Shown here: positions 1-8,382 of the stretch, one piece after another
Layout: every line of letters begins with the position of its first letter
How positions within the stretch are numbered: position 1 is the first letter of the stretch
Source: Lachnospiraceae bacterium
GTDB lineage: Bacteria > Bacillota > Clostridia > Lachnospirales > Lachnospiraceae
Direction: 5' to 3'
Length of the DNA: 43,264 nucleotides
Assembly: GCA_017418645.1 (NCBI GenBank)
Contig: JAFOND010000101.1
Coordinates: 1-43,264, forward strand
Notes under the pieces: generated by a model
The model's input: only the letters and a program-made list of their open reading frames with translations
Database searches by the model: none
What the model was told of the DNA's origin: nothing
Program-made: the position numbers and the translations under genes

Positions 1-2
1 GG

Positions 3-407
3 ACTAACGGGCCGCAGCAAGGAATTGACTGCCGGCAGGACCCGCGAATTAATATGGACACCCGAACGAAGGCCCTTACTATCTTGGCAACTATAGGAAT
101 AGCAGCGGTCGGCACCGCCCTGGGCTTCGTTCTGAACACCGACTACTATGGCGGCGGTGTCCTTACAATCCTTGCGATCTACCTTACGAGAAACAAAAAG
201 AAGCCCCTCTCCATGGCAATCGGCGTATGCGTCTGCGCGCTTACCTGCGGGGACATCGAACTTGTAGCACTTATTGATTCTTTATTGATTAAGTTCTACA
301 ACGGAAAACCCGGAAAAAGAAAATGGAAGCCGTTCTTTTATGGCTTTTATCCGGTACACTTATTCGTCCTTTCAATGATATGCTATCTCCTGGGATTCGG
401 CATATAA
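3..407 (+). CDS. TraX family protein, C-terminal part (cut by window edge)
   Basis: The reading frame is open to the left edge of the window, so the 5' end of the gene is missing; the in-frame ATG at position 54 is internal. The visible part has several hydrophobic segments and ends with a pattern typical of TraX-family membrane proteins: an LNTDYYGGGVLTIL-like helix, a short basic loop with RNKKK, an FYNGKPGKRK segment, and a final YGFYPVHLFVL helix. TraX was first known from F-pilin N-acetylation, and the wider family in Firmicutes consists of acyltransferase-3-like integral membrane proteins of unknown substrate. The stop lies 10 bp from the stop of the convergent HAD gene. Family assignment is fairly secure; function is not. 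Confidence 0.75.
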   Translation, partial: TNGPQQGIDCRQDPRINMDTRTKALTILATIGIAAVGTALGFVLNTDYYGGGVLTILAIYLTRNKKKPLSMAIGVCVCALTCGDIELVALIDSLLIKFYNGKPGKRKWKPFFYGFYPVHLFVLSMICYLLGFGI

Positions 408-417
408 AGGATAAATA

Positions 418-1044
418 TCACAAGGTCTTTAGAATTGAAGGCAGTTCCGAAAAATCATTGATATAAGGCGTACCTTCCGGTACATTACCAAATCCGTAGG
501 CGGCATGAATAAAAGTGCCGCCTGCGTTTTTGCATGAAGTATAATCAAGCATGGTATCCCCCACATAATAAAAGTCCGAAAGGCCGTTACGCTCCGCGAT
601 AAGACGGATATTGTCTTCCTTTAAAAGATTGTTGTTCCCGTAGCATTCAATGTCTTCAAAGTAATCTTCGAACCCGTAGTGGGAGAGGAAGGCTTCGATA
701 TATCCGCTCTGGCAGTTACTGACAATGAAGAGGGGATAATCTTTTTTCAGTTCTTTAAGAGTCTCTTCAAGATTCGGAGTAAGTTTTGCTCCGTTCCTGA
801 GAAGGTAGTTATTTTCGTTATCACAGCAAGCCTCAAGCAAAGCGTTTCGTTCTTCCGTTTCGAGGTTCGGAAAAGAAATCTCTGCAATATCGTCCATCGT
901 CTTACCCATAAGGGCCTGCAGATCCTCTATCGTAAAGGAACGCGCTGCGGTGGGGTGCTTCTTTGCAACCTCTGTCCAAGCTAATGCAACCTCTTCGGAA
1001 GAATCCCAGAGTGTGCCGTCCATATCGAAGATTATACCTGTCAT
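418..1044 (-). CDS. HAD-superfamily hydrolase (phosphoglycolate phosphatase-like)
   Basis: This 208-residue cytosolic protein has the haloacid dehalogenase motifs in order. Motif I is DMDGT, with the nucleophile Asp7 and acid/base Asp9. Motif II is the Ser of IVSNCQ near residue 109. A candidate motif III Lys lies near residue 142 and motif IV is YVGDTMLDY near residue 160. An alpha-helical cap sits between motifs I and II, as in subfamily IA. Such enzymes usually remove phosphate from small metabolites; the substrate cannot be read from sequence. A good ribosome site (AAAGGAGAA) precedes the ATG. The gene follows the phosphorylase terminator on the same strand and probably has its own promoter. 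Confidence 0.85.
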   Translation of the reverse strand: MTGIIFDMDGTLWDSSEEVALAWTEVAKKHPTAARSFTIEDLQALMGKTMDDIAEISFPNLETEERNALLEACCDNENNYLLRNGAKLTPNLEETLKELKKDYPLFIVSNCQSGYIEAFLSHYGFEDYFEDIECYGNNNLLKEDNIRLIAERNGLSDFYYVGDTMLDYTSCKNAGGTFIHAAYGFGNVPEGTPYINDFSELPSILKTL

Positions 1045-1052
1045 AATAGAAG

Positions 1053-1082
1053 TTCTCCTTTGCTAACGATTTGCATATTATA
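1053..1082 (-). promoter_or_regulatory. Likely -10 box and ribosome site of the HAD gene
   Basis: On the minus strand a perfect TATAAT occupies 1077-1082. About 17 bp upstream is only a poor -35 hexamer (CTGCTT) that overlaps the phosphorylase terminator stem. The Shine-Dalgarno AAAGGAG is near 1054-1060. The -10 is convincing by itself; the absence of a good -35 keeps this tentative. Confidence 0.4.
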
Positions 1083-1091
1083 TCATAATTT

Positions 1092-1133
1092 TAAATATAA
1101 AGCAGCGCCGGAGGAGGGATTTTCCGGCGCTGC
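1092..1133 (-). terminator. Rho-independent terminator of the cellobiose phosphorylase gene
   Basis: A perfect 11-bp inverted repeat (GCAGCGCCGGA at 1102-1112, pairing with 1123-1133) has a 10-nt loop. In the minus-strand transcript it is followed by the U-rich tail UUUAUAUUU. It lies about 50 bp after the phosphorylase stop and separates that gene from the HAD gene. Confidence 0.85.
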
Positions 1134-1179
1134 CTTTGTATAAGAAAACATTTAGAAATTGGCTTGTTTATGTGATGGC

Positions 1180-3615
1180 TTAGCCCATCGTTACCGTAAC
1201 TTTTACGGTGTCTCCGCCCAGGGACGGATCGATAAGATTTCCGGAAACGGCATTTCCGTCAACCGTCATCTCTTTAACACCCTTTTCCACGTGAGAGGGG
1301 TTTAATACCTCAATCTCATATGTCTTGCCGCGGAACTTACGTGATACGGTGTATTTCTCAACATGCTTCGGAATACAGGGATCAACGCGGAGTCCGTCAA
1401 GATCCGGCTTGATTCCCAGGATGTACTGTGAAACCGTTGTGAATGTCCATGCCGCGGTACCCGTAAGCCAGCTGTTCTTTCCTTCACCGAAAGTGGGAGC
1501 GTCCTTACCCGCAACCATCTGGCAGTAAACATAGGGTTCTGTGCGGTGTATCTCCGATTTTTCTTCAAGATAGATCGGATTTGTCTTCTTGTAAACTTCG
1601 AAAGCTCTGTCGCCGTGTCCCAAAACCGTTTCCGCACATGCGATCCACGGATTGTTGTGGCAGAAGATACCTGCGTTTTCTTTGTATCCCGGCGGATAAG
1701 AAGAGATTTCTCCCAGGTTTACATAATACTTTGTATATGCCGGCTGATTTAAGCAGATACCGTATTCGGAATCGAGATATTTCTCAACGCTCTTAAGCGC
1801 CGTTTCCGCCTTGCCGTCATCAACACCGACTTCGCCGAGGATACACATACCCTGGGGCTCGATGAAGATCTTTCCTTCTTCGCAGACTTTTGATCCAACG
1901 GGATTTGAATTTGCGTCGTATGCGCGAACGAACCATTCGCCGTCCCAGCCGTCTTTCTTGATTGCATCAACCATTTTGTTTACTTCTTCGATGCACTTGT
2001 CCGCTTCGTCATTAAGTCCTTTGTGACGGCAGAGGTCTGCATATTCCTTACCGTACTTAACAAAGAGTCCTGCGATGAATACGGATTCCGCAACCGGTCC
2101 TTCGGACGGTCCCGTTGTCTGGAAACTTTCGCCCGGAGTTTCGGAGAAGCAGTTAAGGTTAAGACAGTCGTTCCAGTCTGCGCGTCCGATAAGCGGAAGA
2201 TCGTGAGGACCTTTATGAGTAACGATATAATTGAAACTTCTTCTTAAGTGTTCCATGAGAGGAGCGGCGAGTTCCTTCTTATTATCGAAGTCGCACATCT
2301 CATCAAGGATGGAGAAGTCGCCCGTTTCTCTGATATATGCTGCGGTTCCCGCGATAAGCCACATCGGATCGTCGTTAAAGCCCGAACCTACGCCGAGGTT
2401 ACCGGTCTTTGTGAGCGGCTGATACTGATGATATGCGGAGCCGTCTTCAAACTGCGTGTTTGCGATATCAAGGATACGCTCCCTTGCGCGTTCCGGAATA
2501 AGGTGAACGAAACCGAGAAGATCCTGAGAAGAATCCCTAAAGCCCATTCCTCTGCCCATGCCGGATTCGAAATAACTTGCGGATCTTGACATGTTAAATG
2601 TCACCATACACTGATACTGGTTCCAAATGTTTACGCAGCGGTTAAGCTTTTCGCTTTCCGTCTTAACGCTGTAAACGGAGAGGAGACCGTTCCAGTAATC
2701 CTTAAGCTCTTTAAGAGCGGCGTCAACCTGTTCGTCTGTCTTATATTTTGCAAGAAGCTCGTTGGCCGGCTTCTTATTAATAACGTTCGGAGACTCGAAT
2801 TTCTGATCCTTCGGGTTTTCGCAATATCCCAGTACGAAAACTGCCGTATAAGTTTCGCCCGGCTTTAAGGAAACCTTTAAATGATGGGATCCTACCGGTG
2901 CCCAGCCGTGCGCAACGGAGTTTCTGCTCTTTGCTTCGAAAACGGCTTCCGGATTGTGAAGACCGTTATAGAAGCCGGTGAAAGAAGCGCGATCCGTATC
3001 GAAACCTTCAAGGTCGCGGTTTACGGAATATACTGCGTAATGATTTCTTCTTTCACGGTATTCCGTCTTATGATAGATAGTGCTTCCGATAACTTCGACT
3101 TCACCCGTGGAGAAGTTTCGTTGGAAGTTCGTGGAGTCATCCTCCGCATTCCAGAGACAGAACTCTACGAAAGAGAAGAGGTCAATGTTCTTTTCGGAAG
3201 AACCTTCATTATTAAGAGTGATCTTATTGATCTCGCATGTATCATTTAATGGAACAAATGCAAGAAGCTCGGCTGAAAGATCGTTTTTCTTTCCTTTTAT
3301 AACGGAATAACCGAGACCGTGGCGGCATTCGTAAGAATCAAGCGCTGTCTGTGTGGGCTGCCAACCCGGATTCCAAACTGTTCCGTTGTCATTTATATAG
3401 TAGTAACGTCCGCCCGTATCATAAGGAACATTATTGTAACGATAACGTGTAAGTCGAAGAAGCTTTGCATCTTTATAGAAGTCATAACCGCCTGCCGTGT
3501 TGGAAAACAGTCCGAAGAACGAATTGCATCCGAGGTAGTTTATCCAGGGAAGAGGCGTCTTCGGGGTGGTTATCACATATTCTTTCGCTTCGTCGTCAAA
3601 GTGTCCGAACTTCAT
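1180..3615 (-). CDS. Cellobiose phosphorylase (glycoside hydrolase family 94)
   Basis: This enzyme cleaves cellobiose with phosphate to alpha-glucose-1-phosphate and glucose in the cytosol (EC 2.4.1.20). From the ATG at 3615 the product has 811 residues, the length I recall for the Clostridium thermocellum enzyme, and it resembles that enzyme throughout. It begins [16 protein letters not shown] and PLPWINYLG, contains [10 protein letters not shown] and [13 protein letters not shown], and has [14 protein letters not shown], whose Asp (about residue 483) is the expected catalytic acid. No signal peptide is present. A longer frame open to 3711 is rejected because its first 32 residues cross the operator, whereas the ATG at 3615 is preceded by a GGGGG ribosome site. 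It is divergent from a sugar ABC transporter that probably imports its substrate. Confidence 0.95.
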   Translation of the reverse strand: MKFGHFDDEAKEYVITTPKTPLPWINYLGCNSFFGLFSNTAGGYDFYKDAKLLRLTRYRYNNVPYDTGGRYYYINDNGTVWNPGWQPTQTALDSYECRHGLGYSVIKGKKNDLSAELLAFVPLNDTCEINKITLNNEGSSEKNIDLFSFVEFCLWNAEDDSTNFQRNFSTGEVEVIGSTIYHKTEYRERRNHYAVYSVNRDLEGFDTDRASFTGFYNGLHNPEAVFEAKSRNSVAHGWAPVGSHHLKVSLKPGETYTAVFVLGYCENPKDQKFESPNVINKKPANELLAKYKTDEQVDAALKELKDYWNGLLSVYSVKTESEKLNRCVNIWNQYQCMVTFNMSRSASYFESGMGRGMGFRDSSQDLLGFVHLIPERARERILDIANTQFEDGSAYHQYQPLTKTGNLGVGSGFNDDPMWLIAGTAAYIRETGDFSILDEMCDFDNKKELAAPLMEHLRRSFNYIVTHKGPHDLPLIGRADWNDCLNLNCFSETPGESFQTTGPSEGPVAESVFIAGLFVKYGKEYADLCRHKGLNDEADKCIEEVNKMVDAIKKDGWDGEWFVRAYDANSNPVGSKVCEEGKIFIEPQGMCILGEVGVDDGKAETALKSVEKYLDSEYGICLNQPAYTKYYVNLGEISSYPPGYKENAGIFCHNNPWIACAETVLGHGDRAFEVYKKTNPIYLEEKSEIHRTEPYVYCQMVAGKDAPTFGEGKNSWLTGTAAWTFTTVSQYILGIKPDLDGLRVDPCIPKHVEKYTVSRKFRGKTYEIEVLNPSHVEKGVKEMTVDGNAVSGNLIDPSLGGDTVKVTVTMG

Positions 3616-3655
3616 ATTATATACCCCCGTTCTTAAATTGTTTTTCCCGATCCTC

Positions 3656-3673
3656 TCCGAAAACGTTTTCGGA
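3656..3673. promoter_or_regulatory. LacI-type operator for the phosphorylase promoter
   Basis: A perfect 18-bp palindrome, TCCGAAAACGTTTTCGGA, has the central CG usual for LacI-family operators. It lies between the phosphorylase -10 box (3697-3702, minus strand) and the start codon at 3615, roughly +20 to +35 of the transcript, a position suited to repression by roadblock. The LacI-type gene at 7243 is the obvious candidate protein. Confidence 0.75.
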
Positions 3674-3696
3674 AGAGGGGGTGTACTTACGTGTCC

Positions 3697-3725
3697 ATAA
3701 TAACAATACATAGATAAAATGTAAA
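3697..3725 (-). promoter_or_regulatory. Promoter of the cellobiose phosphorylase gene
   Basis: On the minus strand, TTTACA (3720-3725) and TATTAT (3697-3702) are separated by exactly 17 bp, a near-consensus housekeeping sigma promoter. The palindromic operator follows downstream. Confidence 0.75.
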
Positions 3726-3800
3726 CTTAAATTTGCGTTTAAAGATCAAATTGTACAAAATGCACAAAAAGCCCTCCGGTTAATCGTCAAAAAACAATAA

Positions 3801-3829
3801 TTGACCTTTTTGTAAAAGTTGATTATTAT
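3801..3829 (+). promoter_or_regulatory. Promoter of the sugar ABC transporter operon
   Basis: TTGACC (3801-3806) and TATTAT (3824-3829) are spaced by 17 bp. The expected transcription start falls at about 3836, so the operator-like sequence at 3837-3850 would sit on or just after +1. Confidence 0.8.
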
Positions 3830-3836
3830 GGCATTA

Positions 3837-3850
3837 CGAAAACGTATTCG
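3837..3850. promoter_or_regulatory. LacI-type operator at the ABC operon start
   Basis: CGAAAACGTATTCG is a 14-bp CG-centred palindrome with one mismatched pair. Its left half is identical to the core of the perfect operator at 3656-3673. It overlaps the expected transcription start. Its right half (AACGTATTCG, 3841-3850) is also repeated exactly in inverted form at 3872-3881, so the leader RNA could form a 10-bp stem with a 21-nt loop just ahead of the ribosome site. Confidence 0.7.
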
Positions 3851-3904
3851 AAACCAAAAAAACAACAATCCCGAATACGTTCAAATTAAGGAGGTAAGAA
3901 AGAA

Positions 3905-5326
3905 ATGAAAGGTTTCAAAAAGAAAGCACTTGCTGTTATGATGGCAGCAGCAATGGTAGTACCGATGGTAGCTTGTGGCGGCGGCGACGACACAGCAACA
4001 ACAGATACTACTACAGACACAGCTACAGAAGAGACAACAGAGGCTGAGGACACGACAGAGGAAGAAGCTTCCGAGTCAAAGATTCCGGCAGGCGCTCACA
4101 TCTTAAACATCTATGCATGGAACGAAGAGTTCAAGAGCAGACTTACAGATCACTACAAAGGATACGAAGAGCTTTCCGCTACAGAAGGAAAGATCGGCGA
4201 TACTTATGTAAAGTGGAACATCACTCCTTCAGATGACAATGCATACCAGAACAACCTTGACGATACACTTCTTAAGCAGGCTGATGCAGCTGACGATGAC
4301 AAGATCGACATGTTCCTCGTAGAAGCTGACTACGCTCTTAAGTATGTAGACACAGATGCTACGATGAGCATGAAAGACCTTGGCATCACAGATGAAGATC
4401 TTGCTGATCAGTACACATATACACAGAAGATCGTTACAGATTCAAACGGCAATCTTAAGGGATCTTCATGGCAGGCTTGCTCCGCCGGTCTTATCTACAA
4501 CCGCGAAGCTGCTAAGGAAATCTTAGGATCCGATGATCCGGAGACTGTTCAGGCAGCCGTTGCTGATTGGGACAAGTACGCTGAAACAGCTAAGAAGGTT
4601 GCAGCTGCTGGTTACACAATGTGCTCCGTAAACGACACATATCGTGTATATTCAAACAACGTATCCGGCAAGTGGGTACAGGATGACAAGATCGTCATCG
4701 ACAAGAACATGGAGAAGTGGATTGATGACTCCAAGGCACTCGTTGATGCTAAGGCTGAAGACACAGATGACCTTTGGGGCGATGACTGGGCAAAAGGTAA
4801 GAGACCGGATGGCAAGGTATTCTGCTACTTCGGACCGGCTTGGTTCTTCAACTTCTGCCTTGACGTAGATGATTCCGAAACAATCGCAGCTAATGGTGGC
4901 TGGGGATTCTGCGAAGGACCTCAGAGCTACTACTGGGGCGGAACATGGATCTGCGCAGCAACAGGTACAGACGATGCTGATCTTGTAAAGGATATCATCC
5001 TTACAATGACAACAGATAAGGACGTTCTTAAGGAAATCGCTACAGCTGATTCCGATTGCGTAAACAGCAAGAGCGTACTTGCAGACCTTGCTTCATCTGA
5101 TGAAGGTAACATCGCACTCCTTGGTGGACAGAACCCGTACAAGCAGCTCGCTGCAGGTGCTGAGAAGATTGATCTTTCCAACCTTTCCAAGTACGATCAG
5201 GGATGTAACGAAGAACTTCAGGCAGCTATGAAGGCTTACTTCGAAGGCAACAGCACAAAGGAAGATGCTATCAAGGCATTCCAGACAGCTGTAATCGAGA
5301 AGTACCCGAACCTCAAGGCTGAATAA
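3905..5326 (+). CDS. Sugar ABC transporter substrate-binding lipoprotein
   Basis: This 473-residue extracellular solute-binding protein (family 1 type) has a lipoprotein signal peptide: basic MKGFKKK, a hydrophobic core, and lipobox MVAC with the lipidated Cys24. A Thr/Glu/Asp-rich linker of about 40 residues follows and would hold the domain off the membrane. The body is rich in Trp and Tyr (ILNIYAWNEEF, YYWGGTWIC), as expected for carbohydrate stacking. Divergent coupling to cellobiose phosphorylase suggests cellobiose or longer cello-oligosaccharides as ligand; that is inferred from context. A strong AAGGAGG site lies upstream. A terminator directly after the gene probably makes its mRNA more abundant than that of the permeases. 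Confidence 0.93.
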   Translation: MKGFKKKALAVMMAAAMVVPMVACGGGDDTATTDTTTDTATEETTEAEDTTEEEASESKIPAGAHILNIYAWNEEFKSRLTDHYKGYEELSATEGKIGDTYVKWNITPSDDNAYQNNLDDTLLKQADAADDDKIDMFLVEADYALKYVDTDATMSMKDLGITDEDLADQYTYTQKIVTDSNGNLKGSSWQACSAGLIYNREAAKEILGSDDPETVQAAVADWDKYAETAKKVAAAGYTMCSVNDTYRVYSNNVSGKWVQDDKIVIDKNMEKWIDDSKALVDAKAEDTDDLWGDDWAKGKRPDGKVFCYFGPAWFFNFCLDVDDSETIAANGGWGFCEGPQSYYWGGTWICAATGTDDADLVKDIILTMTTDKDVLKEIATADSDCVNSKSVLADLASSDEGNIALLGGQNPYKQLAAGAEKIDLSNLSKYDQGCNEELQAAMKAYFEGNSTKEDAIKAFQTAVIEKYPNLKAE

Positions 5327-5360
5327 TCCTGACGGGAATACAGTTTAATAAGTAACTCTG

Positions 5361-5392
5361 GCGCCTGCCCACTGACGGGCAGGCGCTTTTTT
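5361..5392 (+). terminator. Intercistronic terminator after the binding-protein gene
   Basis: A perfect 10-bp GC-rich stem (GCGCCTGCCC, 5361-5370, with 5377-5386) and 6-nt loop are followed by six T residues. It separates the binding-protein gene from the permeases. Partial read-through at such a site is a usual way to express more binding protein than permease. Confidence 0.9.
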
Positions 5393-5425
5393 ACTCAAAA
5401 AATGCATTTTTCACGGAGGTAATTC

Positions 5426-6352
5426 ATGGAGAAGCAAAAGAACAGTAAGGTTGTGGAATACAACAGATGGGGATACATCTTTCTTATTCCTTTCATGCTT
5501 GTATACACGGTATTCCAGCTTATACCGCTTTTCACAACAATTTATAACAGCTTTTTCGAAAACTACCGTGTAGGCCTTGAACAGATCGGACCTAACTTCA
5601 TTGGTCTCGAGAATTATGTTACACTGTTTTCAACGCCGGATATTTGGAAGTATTTCGGAAACACAATGATAATGTGGATCATGGGTTTCGTTCCGCAGAT
5701 CCTGTTATCGCTTCTTCTCGGTGCATGGTTTACAAGCCCGAGCCTTCGCCTTAAGGGGCAGCAGTTCTTTAAGACGGTTATCTACCTTCCGAACCTTATC
5801 ATGGCTTCCGCGTTTGCGATGTTGTTCTTCACATTGTTTGCTAACGAAGGACCGATCAACTCAATGCTTATCGGTTGGGGACTTATGGATGCTGCAGAGC
5901 CGTATAAATGGCTTTCGAACACGTTCTCCGCAAGAGCGCTTGTTGCATTCATGAACTTCCTTATGTGGTTCGGTAACACAACGATCCTTTTGATGTCCGG
6001 TATGCTCGGTATCGACCCCTCGCTTTACGAAGCAGCAGAGGTTGACGGCGCCACATCAAACCAGATTTTTTACAAGATTACATTACCGCTTCTTAAGCCG
6101 ATCCTGATCTACGTTATGATCACATCACTTATCGGTGGTTTACAGATGTTCGACGTACCTCAGATCTTAACAAACGGTACCGGTGATCCGACACGTAACA
6201 CAATGACACTTATCATGTACTTGAATAAGCACCTTTACAGCAAGAACTTCGGTATGGGCGGCGCTCTTTCCGTATTCCTGTTTGTTATAACCGCTATCTT
6301 AAGTATTATGGTATTTAAGTTTACGAATGCCGGCGGAAAAGAAAAGAAGTAG
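5426..6352 (+). CDS. Sugar ABC transporter permease, MalF type
   Basis: This is a 308-residue inner permease subunit with six predicted membrane helices. The first follows a short cytosolic N-terminus (NRWGYIFLIPFMLVYTVFQLIPLF). The cytoplasmic EAA loop that docks on the ATPase starts at Glu202 (EAAEVDGATSNQIFYKITLP). A GGAGGT ribosome site lies 4 bp before the ATG. It pairs with the downstream MalG-type subunit. No ATP-binding gene accompanies them; Gram-positive oligosaccharide importers often share a common MsmK-type ATPase encoded elsewhere. Confidence 0.93.
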   Translation: MEKQKNSKVVEYNRWGYIFLIPFMLVYTVFQLIPLFTTIYNSFFENYRVGLEQIGPNFIGLENYVTLFSTPDIWKYFGNTMIMWIMGFVPQILLSLLLGAWFTSPSLRLKGQQFFKTVIYLPNLIMASAFAMLFFTLFANEGPINSMLIGWGLMDAAEPYKWLSNTFSARALVAFMNFLMWFGNTTILLMSGMLGIDPSLYEAAEVDGATSNQIFYKITLPLLKPILIYVMITSLIGGLQMFDVPQILTNGTGDPTRNTMTLIMYLNKHLYSKNFGMGGALSVFLFVITAILSIMVFKFTNAGGKEKK

Positions 6353-6364
6353 GAGGAGCATGTC

Positions 6365-7216
6365 ATGAATAGAGAAGAATCAACAATTCAGAAAAACGTG
6401 ACAAAAACGGTATGCTACATCGTGCTCATTCTTGTCACAATAATGTGCCTCTTCTGGTTTTACCTTCTTTTCGTAAACGCCAGCCGTTCCAATGCAGAGC
6501 TTTCAAGAGGTTTTACGATGCTCTTTTCATCGCATGCCCTTGAGAACTGGAACAACCTTGTGCACGGCACATTACCCATACTTTACGGACTTCGAAACAG
6601 CGTTATCATATCGCTTCTTTCGGCAGCACTTTCCGTATATTTTTCAACGATGACGGCGTATGCCATCCATGCATACGACTTCAAACTGAAGAAGTATATA
6701 TATGCATTCATCCTTGCAGTCATGATGATCCCGACGCAGGTTACCGTTCTCGGTTTCTTACAGTTGATCGGAAAGATGAAACTCGATGATTCATATATTC
6801 CCCTTATAGTACCGGCTATAGCGGCACCTATAACTTTCTTCTATATGAAGCAATATATGGACAGTACACTTTCAATCTCACTTGTTGAGGCAGCGCGTAT
6901 CGACGGCGCGGGCGAGTTCAAGATCTTTAATACGATCGTACTTCCGCTCATGAAGCCGGCGGTTGCCGTACAGGCGATATTTACTTTCGTAAGTTCATGG
7001 AACAATTACTTCACTCCGTCCCTGGTACTTCATACGGATAAGAAGAAGACACTCCCGATCCTCATTGCACAGCTTCGTGCAGCTGACTGGCTGAAGTTTG
7101 ATATGGGTCAGGTTTACATGATGATCGCGTTCTCAATCGCGCCGGTTATCGTCGTATACTTAATCCTTTCAAGATACATCGTCGGCGGAGTATCGCTGGG
7201 AGGCGTTAAGGAATAA
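6365..7216 (+). CDS. Sugar ABC transporter permease, MalG type
   Basis: This 283-residue second permease subunit starts 12 bp after the first, with an AGGAGG site. It has six predicted membrane helices and an EAA loop starting at Glu175 (EAARIDGAGEFKIFNTIVLP). The C-terminus, SRYIVGGVSLGGVKE, is typical of MalG/CUT1 permeases. With the preceding permease it forms the transmembrane channel fed by the lipoprotein at 3905. Confidence 0.93.
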   Translation: MNREESTIQKNVTKTVCYIVLILVTIMCLFWFYLLFVNASRSNAELSRGFTMLFSSHALENWNNLVHGTLPILYGLRNSVIISLLSAALSVYFSTMTAYAIHAYDFKLKKYIYAFILAVMMIPTQVTVLGFLQLIGKMKLDDSYIPLIVPAIAAPITFFYMKQYMDSTLSISLVEAARIDGAGEFKIFNTIVLPLMKPAVAVQAIFTFVSSWNNYFTPSLVLHTDKKKTLPILIAQLRAADWLKFDMGQVYMMIAFSIAPVIVVYLILSRYIVGGVSLGGVKE

Positions 7217-7242
7217 TTGGTTAAAAACCGAAAGGCCGAAAA

Positions 7243-8253
7243 ATGGTTACCATCAAAGACATATCGAGGGCCTGCCATGTTTCAGCCGCAACGGTAAGTA
7301 AGGCGCTTAACGGTTACGGGGATATAGGTGAGGATACTAAGCTTAAGATCCTTGAAACCGCGAAGAAAATGAAATATATGCCGAATGCCGCCGCAAGACA
7401 GTTAAAGACAAACATGTCTTATAACATAGGAGTCCTGTTTGCGGATGAGACAAGCAGCGGGCTTACTCATGAATTTTTCAACGGCATCCTAGACAGCGCA
7501 AAAACGGAAGCCGAGAATCTCGGTTATGATGTAACATTTATAACAAGAAAGATCGGCGGAAAAGACACAAGTTTTCTTGAACACGCAAGATACAGAAAAT
7601 GCGACGGAGTCCTTATCGCAAGTGTGGACTTTAAAAACCCCGAGGTTGTGGAACTTGTGCAGAGCGATATCCCTGTTGTAGTCATAGATTATGTATATGA
7701 CGGGGCGTCCAGCATAATGTCGGACAATACCGAAGGGGAATATGCCCTTACAAAATATCTGATAGACAAAGGGCATAAACGAATAGCCTTTATTCACGGG
7801 GAACTTACATCCGTGACGGAAAAAAGGCTGACCGGTTTCTACCGGGCCTGTGCCGAAGCCGGAATAAAAGTGCCGGACGAATATATCGAGGAGGCAAAGT
7901 ATCACGATACCAACGCCTGCCGGGAAGCGACGGAAAAGCTTTTAAAGCTAAAGAAACCGCCTACCGCGATCCTCTATCCGGACGACTTTTCTTTCATAGG
8001 TGCACAGGAAGCGTTCGAAAGTATGAATGTTTCGGTTCCGGACGATGTATCCGTTTGCGGATACGACGGAATACGGCTTTCACAGGTTGTTCATCCGAAG
8101 CTTACGACATATTTTCAGGACACAAAGGAAATCGGAAAAAAATCCGCCGCAAAGCTTGTGGAAATGATTGAAAAACCGAAAACTTCCCTTACGGAACAGA
8201 TAATGGTACAAGGGAAGATATACGCGGGCCAAACGGTTGCCGAAGTACATTAA
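7243..8253 (+). CDS. LacI-family transcriptional regulator
   Basis: This 336-residue repressor has an N-terminal helix-turn-helix (VTIKDISRACHVSAATVSKALNG) and the minor-groove hinge AARQLKT near residue 50. A periplasmic-binding-protein-like effector domain follows, with GVLIASVDF, a CGYDGI segment and a C-terminal LTEQIMVQGKI. It ends the ABC operon, 26 bp after the second permease. The CG-centred palindromes at 3656 and 3837 are its likely targets, which would make it the local cello-oligosaccharide-responsive repressor; this is inferred from context, and the inducer is unknown. The ribosome site is weak, suiting low expression. Confidence 0.93.
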   Translation: MVTIKDISRACHVSAATVSKALNGYGDIGEDTKLKILETAKKMKYMPNAAARQLKTNMSYNIGVLFADETSSGLTHEFFNGILDSAKTEAENLGYDVTFITRKIGGKDTSFLEHARYRKCDGVLIASVDFKNPEVVELVQSDIPVVVIDYVYDGASSIMSDNTEGEYALTKYLIDKGHKRIAFIHGELTSVTEKRLTGFYRACAEAGIKVPDEYIEEAKYHDTNACREATEKLLKLKKPPTAILYPDDFSFIGAQEAFESMNVSVPDDVSVCGYDGIRLSQVVHPKLTTYFQDTKEIGKKSAAKLVEMIEKPKTSLTEQIMVQGKIYAGQTVAEVH

Positions 8254-8267
8254 ATGAATCCCTCAAT

Positions 8268-8304
8268 ACACCTCTTCCGGAAGAACCGGAGGAGGTGTTT
8301 TTTT
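8268..8304 (+). terminator. Terminator of the ABC/lacI operon
   Basis: A 13-bp stem with one G-U pair (ACACCTCTTCCGG, 8268-8280, with 8286-8298) and the 5-nt loop AAGAA is followed by a run of seven T residues. Confidence 0.92.
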
Positions 8305-8305
8305 A

Positions 8306-8335
8306 TTGCAATAAAAGGTTATTTTATGGTATTAT
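8306..8335 (+). promoter_or_regulatory. Promoter of the dehydratase-lgt operon
   Basis: TTGCAA (8306-8311) and TATTAT (8330-8335) are separated by 18 bp, with an extended -10 TG at 8327-8328. It follows the preceding terminator directly. No other good promoter was seen before the terminator near 16.0 kb, so eight genes may depend on it. Confidence 0.65.
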
Positions 8336-8382
8336 GTTCTGCAGCGTAAATAACTCTAAAAAGGGGAAAAGGGGGAAAAGGA

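Noticed and set aside
3616..3711. N-terminal extension of the cellobiose phosphorylase to an ATG at 3711
   Set aside because: The 32 extra residues cross the palindromic operator and start inside the promoter spacer. The family start MKFG is at 3615, with a ribosome site.
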